Of a stretch of DNA of 64,000 bases, positions 1 through 6,675 are shown in pieces; the first letter of the stretch is position 1, and each line of letters begins with the position of its first letter. The notes under the pieces are model-generated. The model saw only the letters and a list, made by a program, of their open reading frames with translations, was not told where the DNA came from and searched no databases. The stretch is taken from positions 1 through 64,000 of the forward strand of contig NZ_PIPN01000005.1 in the NCBI RefSeq assembly GCF_003986955.1. Direction: 5' to 3'. Position numbers and translations under genes: made by a program. The stretch is from Aliidiomarina sedimenti. Lineage in GTDB: Bacteria; Pseudomonadota; Gammaproteobacteria; Enterobacterales; Alteromonadaceae.

Positions 1-151
1 CGTTGACTTCCATACCAGCGTATTTACTGCGCCAGTTGTAAAAAGTGCCATTGGATATGCCTAGGCGACGGCAAATGTCCTCGACCTTGGCTCCAGCCTC
101 GTGCTCTTTGATGGCCTTGATGATTTGATCTTCGCTGTAACGTTTTTTCAT
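1..151 (-). CDS. IS3 family transposase OrfA, N-terminal part
   Basis: The minus-strand frame from ATG at 151 reads MKKRYSEDQIIKAIKEHEAG and continues with an IS3 OrfA helix-turn-helix (EDICRRLGISNGTFYNWRSK). OrfA binds the element ends and normally joins OrfB by programmed frameshifting to make the active DDE transposase. Only about 50 residues are present because the gene runs off the window. The family is clear from the helix-turn-helix; whether the copy is intact cannot be judged. Confidence 0.85.
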   Translation of the reverse strand, partial: MKKRYSEDQIIKAIKEHEAGAKVEDICRRLGISNGTFYNWRSKYAGMEVN

Positions 152-225
152 TTTGAGATCTCCACTTGACCCATTTTAATGGAAATCTCATCGATGTCAT
201 GGTTCTATTCGTGGGGGAGAGGTCA
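1..225 (-). mobile_element. IS3 family (IS407 group) insertion sequence, left end, cut by window
   Basis: The minus strand holds the start of an IS3-type OrfA and, upstream of it, a terminal sequence. Read on the minus strand the end begins TGACCTCTCCCC at position 225, the TGA-type terminus typical of the IS407 group. The rest of the element, including OrfB and the other inverted repeat, lies beyond position 1. The exact end is inferred from the terminus type; the other end and a target duplication cannot be seen. Confidence 0.7.
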
Positions 226-345
226 CATAGACTCCAGCAATAACAACGAGGGTACATACAAAGTACACCGGTAAATTTAGCGATTTCGTTAGCTTAATTT
301 CAGTCATTTATTAACGGGTCTCCTACCCAAATTCTGATATAAAAT

Positions 346-804
346 CTATTTCTCAATGAGCGTTACCCATCCTAGCTCATCGATAATCAACTTTAGATCT
401 TTTGATGCCAACTCACAGCCATAAAGTGCTTGAGGAAAGAAAATTGAAGTACAGCCCCTAAGGTGACCATTATTCTGCTCAATATTTAAGCTAAAAGAAC
501 CCTCTTTTGCAGTGATAACCAATCGTTTCTCGTCCACACCTAATTTGATTTCAGCTGAGTCTGTCATTACTAATCGTCGCTTAAGATCTACTTGAGCTTC
601 ATCCGGCGCCGTCCAATAATGGTAAAGAGACCGAATCGTGAAGATAATCAAGAACGGTAGTGCAAATGCGGCAATTAGAGGACCAGCCCGATACTCAGGG
701 GGTGGAGGGAAGGTCATAAACCAGTATAATATGAGCAGATAGAGTACAAAATACCCACCAACCAACTTAGGATTAAGCTTTTTGTTAAACTTAATTTTCA
801 TCAT
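346..804 (-). CDS. Hypothetical two-helix membrane protein
   Basis: A 152-residue protein that I do not recognise. Two hydrophobic segments (about residues 15-31 and 42-60) are separated by a proline-rich turn (FPPPPEYR). A soluble domain of about 85 residues rich in beta-type sequence follows. The layout resembles small bacterial membrane proteins with a PH-like cytoplasmic domain, but I cannot assign a family. Two adjacent ATG codons (804 and 801) are possible starts, and no strong ribosome binding site precedes either. It lies in the accessory block beside the IS element, with no operon partner. Confidence 0.55.
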   Translation of the reverse strand: MMKIKFNKKLNPKLVGGYFVLYLLILYWFMTFPPPPEYRAGPLIAAFALPFLIIFTIRSLYHYWTAPDEAQVDLKRRLVMTDSAEIKLGVDEKRLVITAKEGSFSLNIEQNNGHLRGCTSIFFPQALYGCELASKDLKLIIDELGWVTLIEK

Positions 805-935
805 AATTGAATTTCAGTTGCGCATTCATGTTGATGGATTCCTTTATCACTTGGCTATTTCCTTCAACCAGAGCTTTGTTTCTGAAGTCAATCTTGCCCA
901 GTGAAATGATTTATTACAACAAAAAACCAAAGCCC

Positions 936-1202
936 TTACCTTATTCTTCGTACTAGATTAATTATCAACCAAGCTATATAGGTAACGACCAAGAAAACGG
1001 TTCCCCATAGAAAATATATGATTTCAACCATGTACAAACTACCTGGTCTAGCTGCGATTAATAACAGGGTGATAATTAAAACAGGCGTCACTATGCCTAC
1101 TTTAATCACCACATTTTTACTTTTATTCCGTAGTATAAAGGCCGTCAATAAAGGCAGTGGAAAGCAAAATACTATCAGTAAAGCATAGTCAAAATAAGTC
1201 AT
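936..1202 (-). CDS. Hypothetical small membrane protein
   Basis: An 88-residue protein made almost entirely of three hydrophobic segments (about residues 5-25, 32-50 and 55-82), with basic residues at the loops and the C-terminus (LVRRIR). This fits a small inner-membrane protein. No family is recognised. It shares orientation with the genes on both sides but is separated from them by more than 100 bp. The ribosome binding site is weak, so the start is uncertain. Confidence 0.5.
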   Translation of the reverse strand: MTYFDYALLIVFCFPLPLLTAFILRNKSKNVVIKVGIVTPVLIITLLLIAARPGSLYMVEIIYFLWGTVFLVVTYIAWLIINLVRRIR

Positions 1203-1460
1203 CTCACACCCTGCCTATAAGCTTTTCATGAATTAAAGTAATATCGCCTTCGCGAAAATCCGTTATAGAATATCTACCTTAAGTTTCCCCGGAGCCAGCG
1301 TTCCTTTGCATTAAATTGATCTTGGAGAATTGGATCTGGCCTCACCGAAACCGCCGCCGAGTCCGATCTTAGTAAAATCTCTGGTAGAGGTCACTGGCTA
1401 CAAGGTGTGACCTGTATTTGAGCAAACTAAGGGACTTAGTTCTGAGCTAGGGTGTTGAAT

Positions 1461-1483
1461 AAAAAAGGGCGCTAGGAGCGCCC
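1461..1483 (-). terminator. Rho-independent terminator
   Basis: On the minus strand a GGGCGCT / AGCGCCC stem with a three-base loop is followed by six T. It lies directly after the stop codon at 1502 and should end transcription of the secreted-protein gene 1502-2293. Confidence 0.85.
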
Positions 1484-1501
1484 CCTGATTTAAGTCAGTA
1501 A

Positions 1502-2293
1502 TTAGTATGGGCGAATAGCGACTGGACAAGTTGGGCAAGCCTGCCAAGTCTTGTCAAGTGGTATAGCGCCTGATGACTCTCGATAAGCAAACCTGCGCTG
1601 TTGAGGGCGAAGCGTATCAGTAACTCTTATAACTACTATCAGCGGCTGCGAATACGGGTGGTAAATACCAGTATCTTGAATTATTTCGGTAGCTCCCAAT
1701 CTGACGGAAAGCGAACTGCTTCCCCAATCATCAACCTGATGAGCTCTAACCTCAATTATTTCAAAATCCTCCTCCTCTTCTTCGTCGTCGCTTAGTATCA
1801 CAAACTGAGTTGTTTCTAGTTCGCTTTGCGCTTCCACAAACTCAATATATCGGCGGTAATTATCTAATCTAACTTCAACTTCGTCCGGCTCTACACCCAG
1901 TGCACTAGCGAGCAGTTCCTGTCGACTCTCGAATACCGCCTCCATCTTAGTCGCAAGTTCGGGTGGAACTGCTTGACCACGGGCGACATACTCTGAGGCT
2001 TCAATAAATTCCTCAGTTTCGTAAATAGGCTTAATATCAACTGCTGACTTACCGGTTGCTAATTCACGCTCAACAACTTCGACGAAATGGAGATATTGAG
2101 GCAAGTCGCGAAATCCCAACAGCCGAGCACGGTTCTGATCCTCCCTACATTGCTGTGCATATTGCACAGACTGATTACATTGCCTTTCTGCCTCCGCTAC
2201 GGTGAGGCTCTCAAAAGCTTGTGCGTTAACTCCGCTCGTCCCTAGAACAAGCAAGCTAAGTGGTAGTGCTGTTAAACCTACTTTAATCAACAT
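1502..2293 (-). CDS. Hypothetical secreted protein with acidic stretch
   Basis: A 263-residue protein starting at ATG 2293, chosen because AAAGGA stands seven bases upstream; earlier in-frame starts have no such signal. The N-terminus is a signal peptide (MLIKVGLTALPLSLLVLGTS, cleavage likely after VNAQA). The mature part has a helical region with several Gln/Glu-rich segments, then a run of acidic residues (DDEEEEEDFE) and a beta-rich C-terminal domain with a CPTC pair near the end. The family is unknown. It is probably periplasmic or exported, is monocistronic, and has its own terminator. Confidence 0.6.
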   Translation of the reverse strand: MLIKVGLTALPLSLLVLGTSGVNAQAFESLTVAEAERQCNQSVQYAQQCREDQNRARLLGFRDLPQYLHFVEVVERELATGKSAVDIKPIYETEEFIEASEYVARGQAVPPELATKMEAVFESRQELLASALGVEPDEVEVRLDNYRRYIEFVEAQSELETTQFVILSDDEEEEEDFEIIEVRAHQVDDWGSSSLSVRLGATEIIQDTGIYHPYSQPLIVVIRVTDTLRPQQRRFAYRESSGAIPLDKTWQACPTCPVAIRPY

Positions 2294-2584
2294 GATGAAA
2301 TCCTTTATAATCATTTTGAAATATGACATTCAATTGAATGCAGACACATAATTACAACAAAAAAGCAACAGTTCAAGTTTTTATTTATATCATTTATCGT
2401 TTTTTGTTGTGTTTATTGCGTCCACCATTTAAAACTAACTTCAGGCTGCAGTGGTTTATTGAGTTCTGGCGATTTTTAATCGTTACAAGCACATCCCCTA
2501 CCCTTTGTGGCAGATTTTACTTTTCGCTATAAAACTGTCACCGCAGGCCTTACCTGTAGTACAAGTTCGACAGCATCGTGTTTG

Positions 2585-2770
2585 CTAGATTTGAGAACCG
2601 TCAGTTAGTTGGCTTACGGTTTCCCCTGCGAACCCAGCGCAGTCACCAGCATCCAGCTGAACAACAGTCTGATCGATTTGGAAGGAATTGATTGGGTTGG
2701 TTTCTTCGGCTTAAACTGCCGTCATCGTGAACCAAAGTGCGAGACTCAAAACCATGAGTGAGATTTTCAT
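2585..2770 (-). pseudogene. Small secreted protein with in-frame stop
   Basis: The minus-strand frame from ATG 2770 has a strong ribosome binding site (AGGAAACAAC before ATG) and encodes a signal-peptide-like start (MKISLMVLSLALWFTMTAV). A TAA at 2713-2711 follows at codon 20. The same frame then continues (AEETNPINSFQIDQTVVQLD) to TAG at 2587-2585, as expected for the mature part of a secreted protein. A single substitution would restore a 61-codon gene. It could also be the decayed head of a longer gene. The family is unknown. Confidence 0.5.
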
Positions 2771-3447
2771 GTTGTTTCCTGTCTTTGTGTCGAACGCAAA
2801 TCCAGTACCACACTCGTGACCTCAGAGTGCCAGCCTTTTTCTCACCTACCTACTATTTAACCATCACCCTGTATTTTCAACGAAATCTTGTGTGTAGTAC
2901 TGCGTATAAAAAACCACTTCGCGAACCATGCCTTTTTTATGCCTGTTTCATTAACACATGTGTCCCCATAAAAACTCATTAGCCCCCCAAATTAGACCTC
3001 GTAATCGCGGCTACTTGGTTGCTGTGAGTGTAAAAATAAGCAGGCGGGTTTGGCCACCCGTCTTAGGAAGACCGGTCTTCAGTCCTTTCAACTAAAATTA
3101 GGAACTGAAATGAAAAAATGTAAAAGCGACGGTTTTGTGATAACTCACCGAGTTCATACGGACAAGGAACCAAGACAATTCGAGCTACCTGGCACCCGAA
3201 TCTAACGCGGACAAAGAAGTTATAAACTCCACGATTGAGGAAAGCAGCGATAAATTGCTCATCATTTACTCTGAGAAAAACTAGCGACTAATGTTAAAGC
3301 CGAGGGCCAAAGCTGCGCTAATCTCATTTACCAAGGTAACTAGAGAATAAATAAAAACAAATGATATATATATGTTGCAATATAGTTTTTTAGTTGTTAA
3401 AAAACTATAGAGTCAATGATGATTCGTATACTTCAAAGGAAATTTTG
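2771..3447. other. Stretch without a convincing gene
   Basis: No open frame here has a credible start and composition. The only structure seen is a perfect 14-bp palindrome (GAAGACCGGTCTTC, 3067-3080). The DNA is AT-rich with scattered stops in all frames and looks like decayed accessory sequence. It ends in the upstream region of the gene at 3448. Confidence 0.4.
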
Positions 3448-4314
3448 ATGAAATTATTAAAGACAGGACTTTTATTTCTATTCATAGCTAGCGCGACTGC
3501 CGCAGCGTACGAACCTGAACGCAATGCCTCATGCTACGCCTGTTCAGCTTACGAAAAACAAAACATAGCTCTTACTAAAGCATATAGCCTAGGGGCCGCA
3601 TAAAGTAGGATAAATGTTATTGACCTATCAAATGCTTCTGTAATTACTTTTCGTTATCAAAGCGCCTCATATCAAGACGGATTTGGAGATGTCTTAGGCC
3701 CTGGAAGCGAAAGCATACTTATAGCCCCTTCTAGTCAGTCGGTAAGGAATGCAACCCGAGAAGCGGCTGACTTCGTCGCAAGTCAAGGGATAGTATACCC
3801 AAGTGGAAGAGAAGGCATTCGAAATTCTGCCGATTTCGTAAATCACGCTCAAAAAAACAGAGTGATTGATGATTGGATTAATGATGAAAATCGATTTACT
3901 TGGTACGCGACTAATCTGCTTTCAATATTTGGAGGAGCTGCCTTTGATATTCTCAAGGGAATACAAATCCGAGTAAGATTTGAAGATGGATCCGAAATAG
4001 AAATCAAGAGCTTCGACTGGAATGGTCCAAATAAGACCTTTAATATGGTATATGTCGAGGGTTCAGCTTTAGATGCTGATAGTAACGAAGTTCCAACTAG
4101 GATCGGTGATTATACCAAGACTTTTTTTCTAACTGAAAGGCACGTAGAATCCTGGATAGAGAATGCCCAACGCAATGGCGTAAGCGTAGTACGAAGCTAT
4201 ACTCGCACGGGCACGCCTGATCGACCACTTCAAACGTCATGTCCGCCAGTCGGGAATAACAGATATAGATGTGAGATAGTCCCTCGTTCAGAAGATGCTA
4301 TAGGACCGGAGTAA
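3448..4314 (+). pseudogene. Secreted protein gene interrupted by one TAA codon
   Basis: ATG 3448 is preceded by AAGGAAATTTTG and opens a clear signal peptide (MKLLKTGLLFLFIASATAAA). The next residues contain CYACSAYEKQ, after which TAA stands at 3601-3603 (codon 52). The same frame then stays open for 236 more codons to TAA 4314, with protein-like sequence throughout (for example YRCEIVP near the end). The first open stretch and the one starting at GTG 3862 are therefore parts of one 288-codon frame. No family is recognised. Recent inactivation is the simplest reading; read-through or a sequencing error are alternatives. Confidence 0.65.
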
Positions 4315-4321
4315 TTAATTT

Positions 4322-4554
4322 ATGAACATTATTGAATTAACTAGAAGCGGAGACATTTCTTATCTATGGTTATGGCTTATTGGAAACTTAATTTTTATCA
4401 CTCCAATAGCGCTACTCGTAGCAAAGAAAAAAATCGTTTAACTCCGAGTATTATATTATTAACTGTTTTACCTGGAGTAAATATATATACGCTATTTTTC
4501 CTGATGCTAATGAGGAAAGCTCCCAAGTCTAATAATGAAGTGGCTCCGCATTAG
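4322..4554 (+). pseudogene. Two-helix membrane protein split at an A7 run
   Basis: From ATG 4322 a frame encodes a first membrane helix (SYLWLWLIGNLIFITPIALL, then VAKKK) and stops at 4441. The frame one base back continues with a second helix (IILLTVLPGVNIYTLFFLML) and a basic tail ending at 4554. The switch falls at a run of seven A (4427-4433). Restoring one base gives a protein of about 77 residues with two helices. It starts 7 bp after the broken secreted gene, so the two were probably co-transcribed. Slippage that rescues the frame is possible, but mutation or sequencing error is equally likely. Confidence 0.5.
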
Positions 4555-4666
4555 CGATAGTCGTGCTTTTAAAATGATCTATATATGACTTATTAACCCC
4601 TGAATTCAGGATTAATAGCTTTATCCCAAACATTTTAGGCAAACAAGATTAGTATTTTAGCTCTTT

Positions 4667-4698
4667 AAATAATGCCGCTGCATGCGGCATTATTTTTG
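4667..4698. terminator. Strong hairpin terminator
   Basis: A 12-bp perfect stem (AAATAATGCCGC / GCGGCATTATTT) with loop TGCAT and flanking A and T runs. It can act in both directions and closes the 3448-4554 transcription unit. Confidence 0.85.
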
Positions 4699-4893
4699 GG
4701 TTTTCTTAATATCACTTAACGAATCCCGAAACGCCGCATGATGCAGGCTCAAGACTCGTTGAAGGAAAGCGAAAGCGACACCTAAAGCTGGGTATCAATT
4801 TTTCAGATAGTCCGAGATCCCCCCAAAATCCCCCCCCAAAAAAGTAGCTAGGTTTGGCTGTTCTACATAAGACTGTATTTTACTACAGGCAAT

Positions 4894-4919
4894 AAAAAAC
4901 CCAGCAATTACGCTGGGTT
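4894..4919 (-). terminator. Terminator, probably the original ssrA terminator
   Basis: On the minus strand ACCCAGC / GCTGGGT is followed by six T. It lies 31 bp outside the left 31-bp repeat, in the position that directly followed the ssrA 3' end before the element integrated. I therefore infer that it is the displaced native terminator of ssrA. Confidence 0.75.
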
Positions 4920-4949
4920 AGTAGACAATATAAGACTTGTCTGGTCTTT

Positions 4950-4980
4950 GATATGGTGGAGCTGGCGGGATTTGAACCCG
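4950..4980 (-). repeat. Attachment site repeat, distal copy
   Basis: A 31-bp sequence identical to 11537-11567, which is the 3' end of ssrA. Here it is followed by unrelated DNA (AATACGAATCC) instead of the rest of tmRNA. It therefore marks the far junction of the element, produced by site-specific recombination. Confidence 0.9.
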
Positions 4981-5038
4981 AATACGAATCCTTTTAACGA
5001 CGATGCATTCGAGTTCTTATTCTCTAGTTTCAAGGAGC

Positions 5039-5078
5039 CATGTTACTTGGCGTGTTACTTTTGGCTGGCGCGTGTTTC
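5039..5078. repeat. Putative integrase arm sites, distal end
   Basis: Copies of the (A/C)GTGTTAC-type motif occur at 5039-5046 (CATGTTAC), 5051-5058 (CGTGTTAC) and 5071-5078 (CGTGTTTC), within 100 bp of the distal attachment repeat. The same motif clusters beside the integrase end at 11369-11416. Matching motifs near both ends are what integrase arm-binding or excisionase sites look like. Confidence 0.5.
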
Positions 5079-5108
5079 TTTTAACGTGTCGGAAAACACC
5101 CTTTGCTT

Positions 5109-5468
5109 TTAACGGCCTAGCCTTGTTTCCATATTGCTTTTATTGAAGTGGTACTCTTTAACTTTTCTTTCAGAGTCGAACCAAATTTGTAGCATTTCGA
5201 TATCAGTATTTGAGCCGCCAGCAAACAAACCAACTACAGGAATAAATGTCGCTGCATTAGTGGTCGAACGTGCAAAGGTGTAGACGTAAAAAAGCTCACC
5301 TTCTGCTGTAATCCCGCTTGAATTGGGGCTGCCAAACATGTTTTTCACTTCCTGCTCAGTCGTAACTCCCTTTTCAATATCTTGGATTTGAGCAGGATCA
5401 ATTTGAACACCTGCGCTAGCGCATCCTGTTAGCCAAATAATAGTGAGTATTGCGATTATTTTCTTCAT
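5109..5468 (-). CDS. SmpA/BamE-like lipoprotein, element cargo
   Basis: A 119-residue lipoprotein with a signal peptide and lipobox LTGC (Cys16). The start at ATG 5468 is supported by AAGGGA eight bases upstream. The mature part has the pattern of small SmpA/OmlA (BamE-like) domains: IQDIEKGVTTEQEVKNMFGS, then a strand-rich half with YVYTF and IWFDSERKVKEYHF. The real BamE is a subunit of the outer-membrane assembly machine. This protein lies alone at the distal end of the mobile element, separated from the replication genes, so it is probably cargo. A surface or exclusion role is conceivable but unsupported. Confidence 0.75.
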   Translation of the reverse strand: MKKIIAILTIIWLTGCASAGVQIDPAQIQDIEKGVTTEQEVKNMFGSPNSSGITAEGELFYVYTFARSTTNAATFIPVVGLFAGGSNTDIEMLQIWFDSERKVKEYHFNKSNMETRLGR

Positions 5469-5537
5469 AAAGATTCCCTTCTGCTTAGTTGTTAATTTTT
5501 CTGATTGTGAATGCTTAACTTCAAGCCATCCTCTCAC

Positions 5538-5819
5538 TTTTTACGGGTACTGAAAACACCCATTTTTTATAGTCAGGAAACTAACCCTAAGATAACCCTA
5601 AGGGTGCTAAGGTTTCACTAAGGGTAGCTCTCGCGCGTAAAGATGTCCGAAAACACCCGTTTGGCTCGCGTAGTGACTCTGCAAAAATCTTCACTTGGCT
5701 TTTGCATGACCTCTGAAATGATCCAAAGCATTGAGGTAATCTTGAGGTACTCAGTCACTCCCGCGCGCGTACTGGTAGTAAAACACCCTTTTTCCATCGC
5801 GTAGCGGCTTCCAAAAGCC
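5538..5819. other. Non-coding repeat region of the element
   Basis: This 280-bp stretch separates the lipoprotein gene from the replication-type genes. It contains three of the GAAAACACCC repeats and a cluster of AACCCTAAG direct and inverted repeats (5583-5625). A short minus-strand frame here (5618-5845) has no protein-like composition and is treated as chance. A cis-acting site such as a replication origin or control region is the best guess. Confidence 0.45.
5583..5625. repeat. AACCCTAAG direct and inverted repeats
   Basis: AACCCTAAG occurs at 5583-5591 and 5594-5602, spaced 11 bp apart, with the reverse form CTAAGGGT at 5598-5605 and 5618-5625. The one-turn spacing suggests a protein-binding array. 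Confidence 0.5.
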
Positions 5820-6074
5820 TTACCCCTGCTTGTTGACTTGTCCATCCAACTCAGCTTTAACCCCGTGTAAACCTGAATAACCCAGCCGTTGTAAAAACCT
5901 TAACAGGCGTTGCGGTGTCCATTCGTTACCCCATGTTGTTTTTAACTGCTGAGCATTGAGCGCGGCGGCGACTTGTTTGTAACTTGGCGGGCTGTATTGG
6001 TGTGAACTACTAACGATCAATTTAACCGCGCTCAGAGCGGCATCACGGCGTCTTAATTGCTCATCCCTTGTCAT
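5820..6074 (-). CDS. Small element protein, recombinase-like helical domain
   Basis: An 84-residue protein. The segment SYKQVAAALNAQQLKTTWGN followed by EWTPQRLLRFLQRLGYSGLH matches the pattern of the small helical 'recombinase' domain found in large serine recombinases (A..LN..G..T..G..W....V...L...Y.G). No resolvase catalytic domain is present, so it is not a recombinase itself. It probably binds DNA in the element. It follows the 6123 gene by 48 bp in the same direction. The function is inferred only from the fold-like pattern. Confidence 0.6.
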   Translation of the reverse strand: MTRDEQLRRRDAALSAVKLIVSSSHQYSPPSYKQVAAALNAQQLKTTWGNEWTPQRLLRFLQRLGYSGLHGVKAELDGQVNKQG

Positions 6075-6122
6075 GCTTCACCTCAGAATAAAGGCGCTCA
6101 GCGTTCGCCTTGCGCCGTGTGT

Positions 6123-6536
6123 TTACTTGGTGGCTTTCAGTAACCAGCTATTAGCAGAGAATCGGGCTTTACCTTCTTTCCGTTGCTCCAGCGGCTCGGT
6201 ATCATAAACGGCTTTGAAGCGCTCGGCATATTCAGCGGCGAGCCTAAGCCTCTCTGCTTTGCTTTGGATTCGTCGAAGTTTTCCAGCTATCCATTCACGA
6301 TCACCAAAACGCCAGCCGTTTGAGCCTCCATCATAGAAATGAACAGGCATTCCATCATGGGTAACTAAGTCGTTTGCTAAGTCATCATTAGCGGCGCGCT
6401 CAGGTTGTCGGATGTGTCGATTTGTCGGAAACGCTGATTTATTCGCTGCTGGTAATGTCGGAATGGTGTCGGAATGTGTCGGAAAGTCAGTAAAGCCGTT
6501 ACCTTGCTTAATTTTCTGAGCGATTTTAAGCCCCAT
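6123..6536 (-). CDS. Hypothetical element protein
   Basis: A 137-residue protein of unknown family. The N-terminal 50 residues are polar and low in complexity, and are encoded by DNA carrying the CCGACA repeats. The C-terminal part (HFYDGGSNGWRFGDREWIAG, then a basic helical stretch) looks like a conserved folded domain. The start at ATG 6536 overlaps the end of the upstream 49-codon gene by 11 bp, so translation is likely coupled. The repeats may explain the low-complexity N-terminus: the DNA could be conserved as a cis site rather than for the protein. Confidence 0.6.
   Translation of the reverse strand: MGLKIAQKIKQGNGFTDFPTHSDTIPTLPAANKSAFPTNRHIRQPERAANDDLANDLVTHDGMPVHFYDGGSNGWRFGDREWIAGKLRRIQSKAERLRLAAEYAERFKAVYDTEPLEQRKEGKARFSANSWLLKATK
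6406..6482 (-). repeat. CCGACA iterons, array 1
   Basis: On the plus strand TGTCGG occurs at 6406, 6423, 6456, 6467 and 6477, with TGTCGA at 6415. The last three are 10-11 bp apart, one helical turn. The motif (CCGACA on the minus strand) recurs in array 2 at 10022-10100 and once at 5087. The array lies inside the start of the 6123-6536 gene. Confidence 0.65.
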
Positions 6537-6675
6537 GATTCACCTCACTGGCTGGCGCGCTGTGATACTCCAAAGCCAGCTCGAAAGCTGGCGATAAGTC
6601 TAGCGGTGGTAACCTAAAATCTAACGGCTCGAAAGTGGTTAAGTCGATTTGCGGCAGCGTTTCAAAGTCAATCAT
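6526..6675 (-). CDS. Small hypothetical protein in the element operon
   Basis: A 49-residue frame from ATG 6675 to TAA 6526. It begins MIDFETLPQIDLTTFEPLDF and is acidic and proline-rich, with an amphipathic C-terminal half. It is supported by its position. A strong GGAGG lies upstream, its start overlaps the stop of the DUF3987 gene (TGA at 6670-6668 lies within the first codons), and its end overlaps the start of the 6123-6536 gene. This tight coupling argues for a translated gene. No family is recognised. Confidence 0.6.
   Translation of the reverse strand: MIDFETLPQIDLTTFEPLDFRLPPLDLSPAFELALEYHSAPASEVNHGA

Larger units (their letters stand above)
5092..5788 (+). repeat. Dispersed GAAAACACCC repeats
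   Basis: Four copies in the same orientation lie at 5092-5101, 5552-5561, 5649-5658 and 5779-5788 (the last begins with T). All are in non-coding DNA flanking the lipoprotein gene. Such conserved short repeats in an element that encodes Toprim and ATPase-like proteins suggest binding sites for a replication or transcription protein. Confidence 0.5.

Noticed and set aside
1203-1460. A possible gene remnant on the minus strand
   Set aside because: A short frame of about 34 codons exists but no start, ribosome binding site or family pattern supports it.
2338-2532. A 64-residue plus-strand frame
   Set aside because: Random-looking composition, no ribosome binding site, located in AT-rich decayed DNA.
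5618-5845. A 75-residue minus-strand frame in the element spacer
   Set aside because: Its start lies inside the confirmed 5820-6074 gene in another frame, and the sequence coincides with repeat motifs and has no protein-like pattern.
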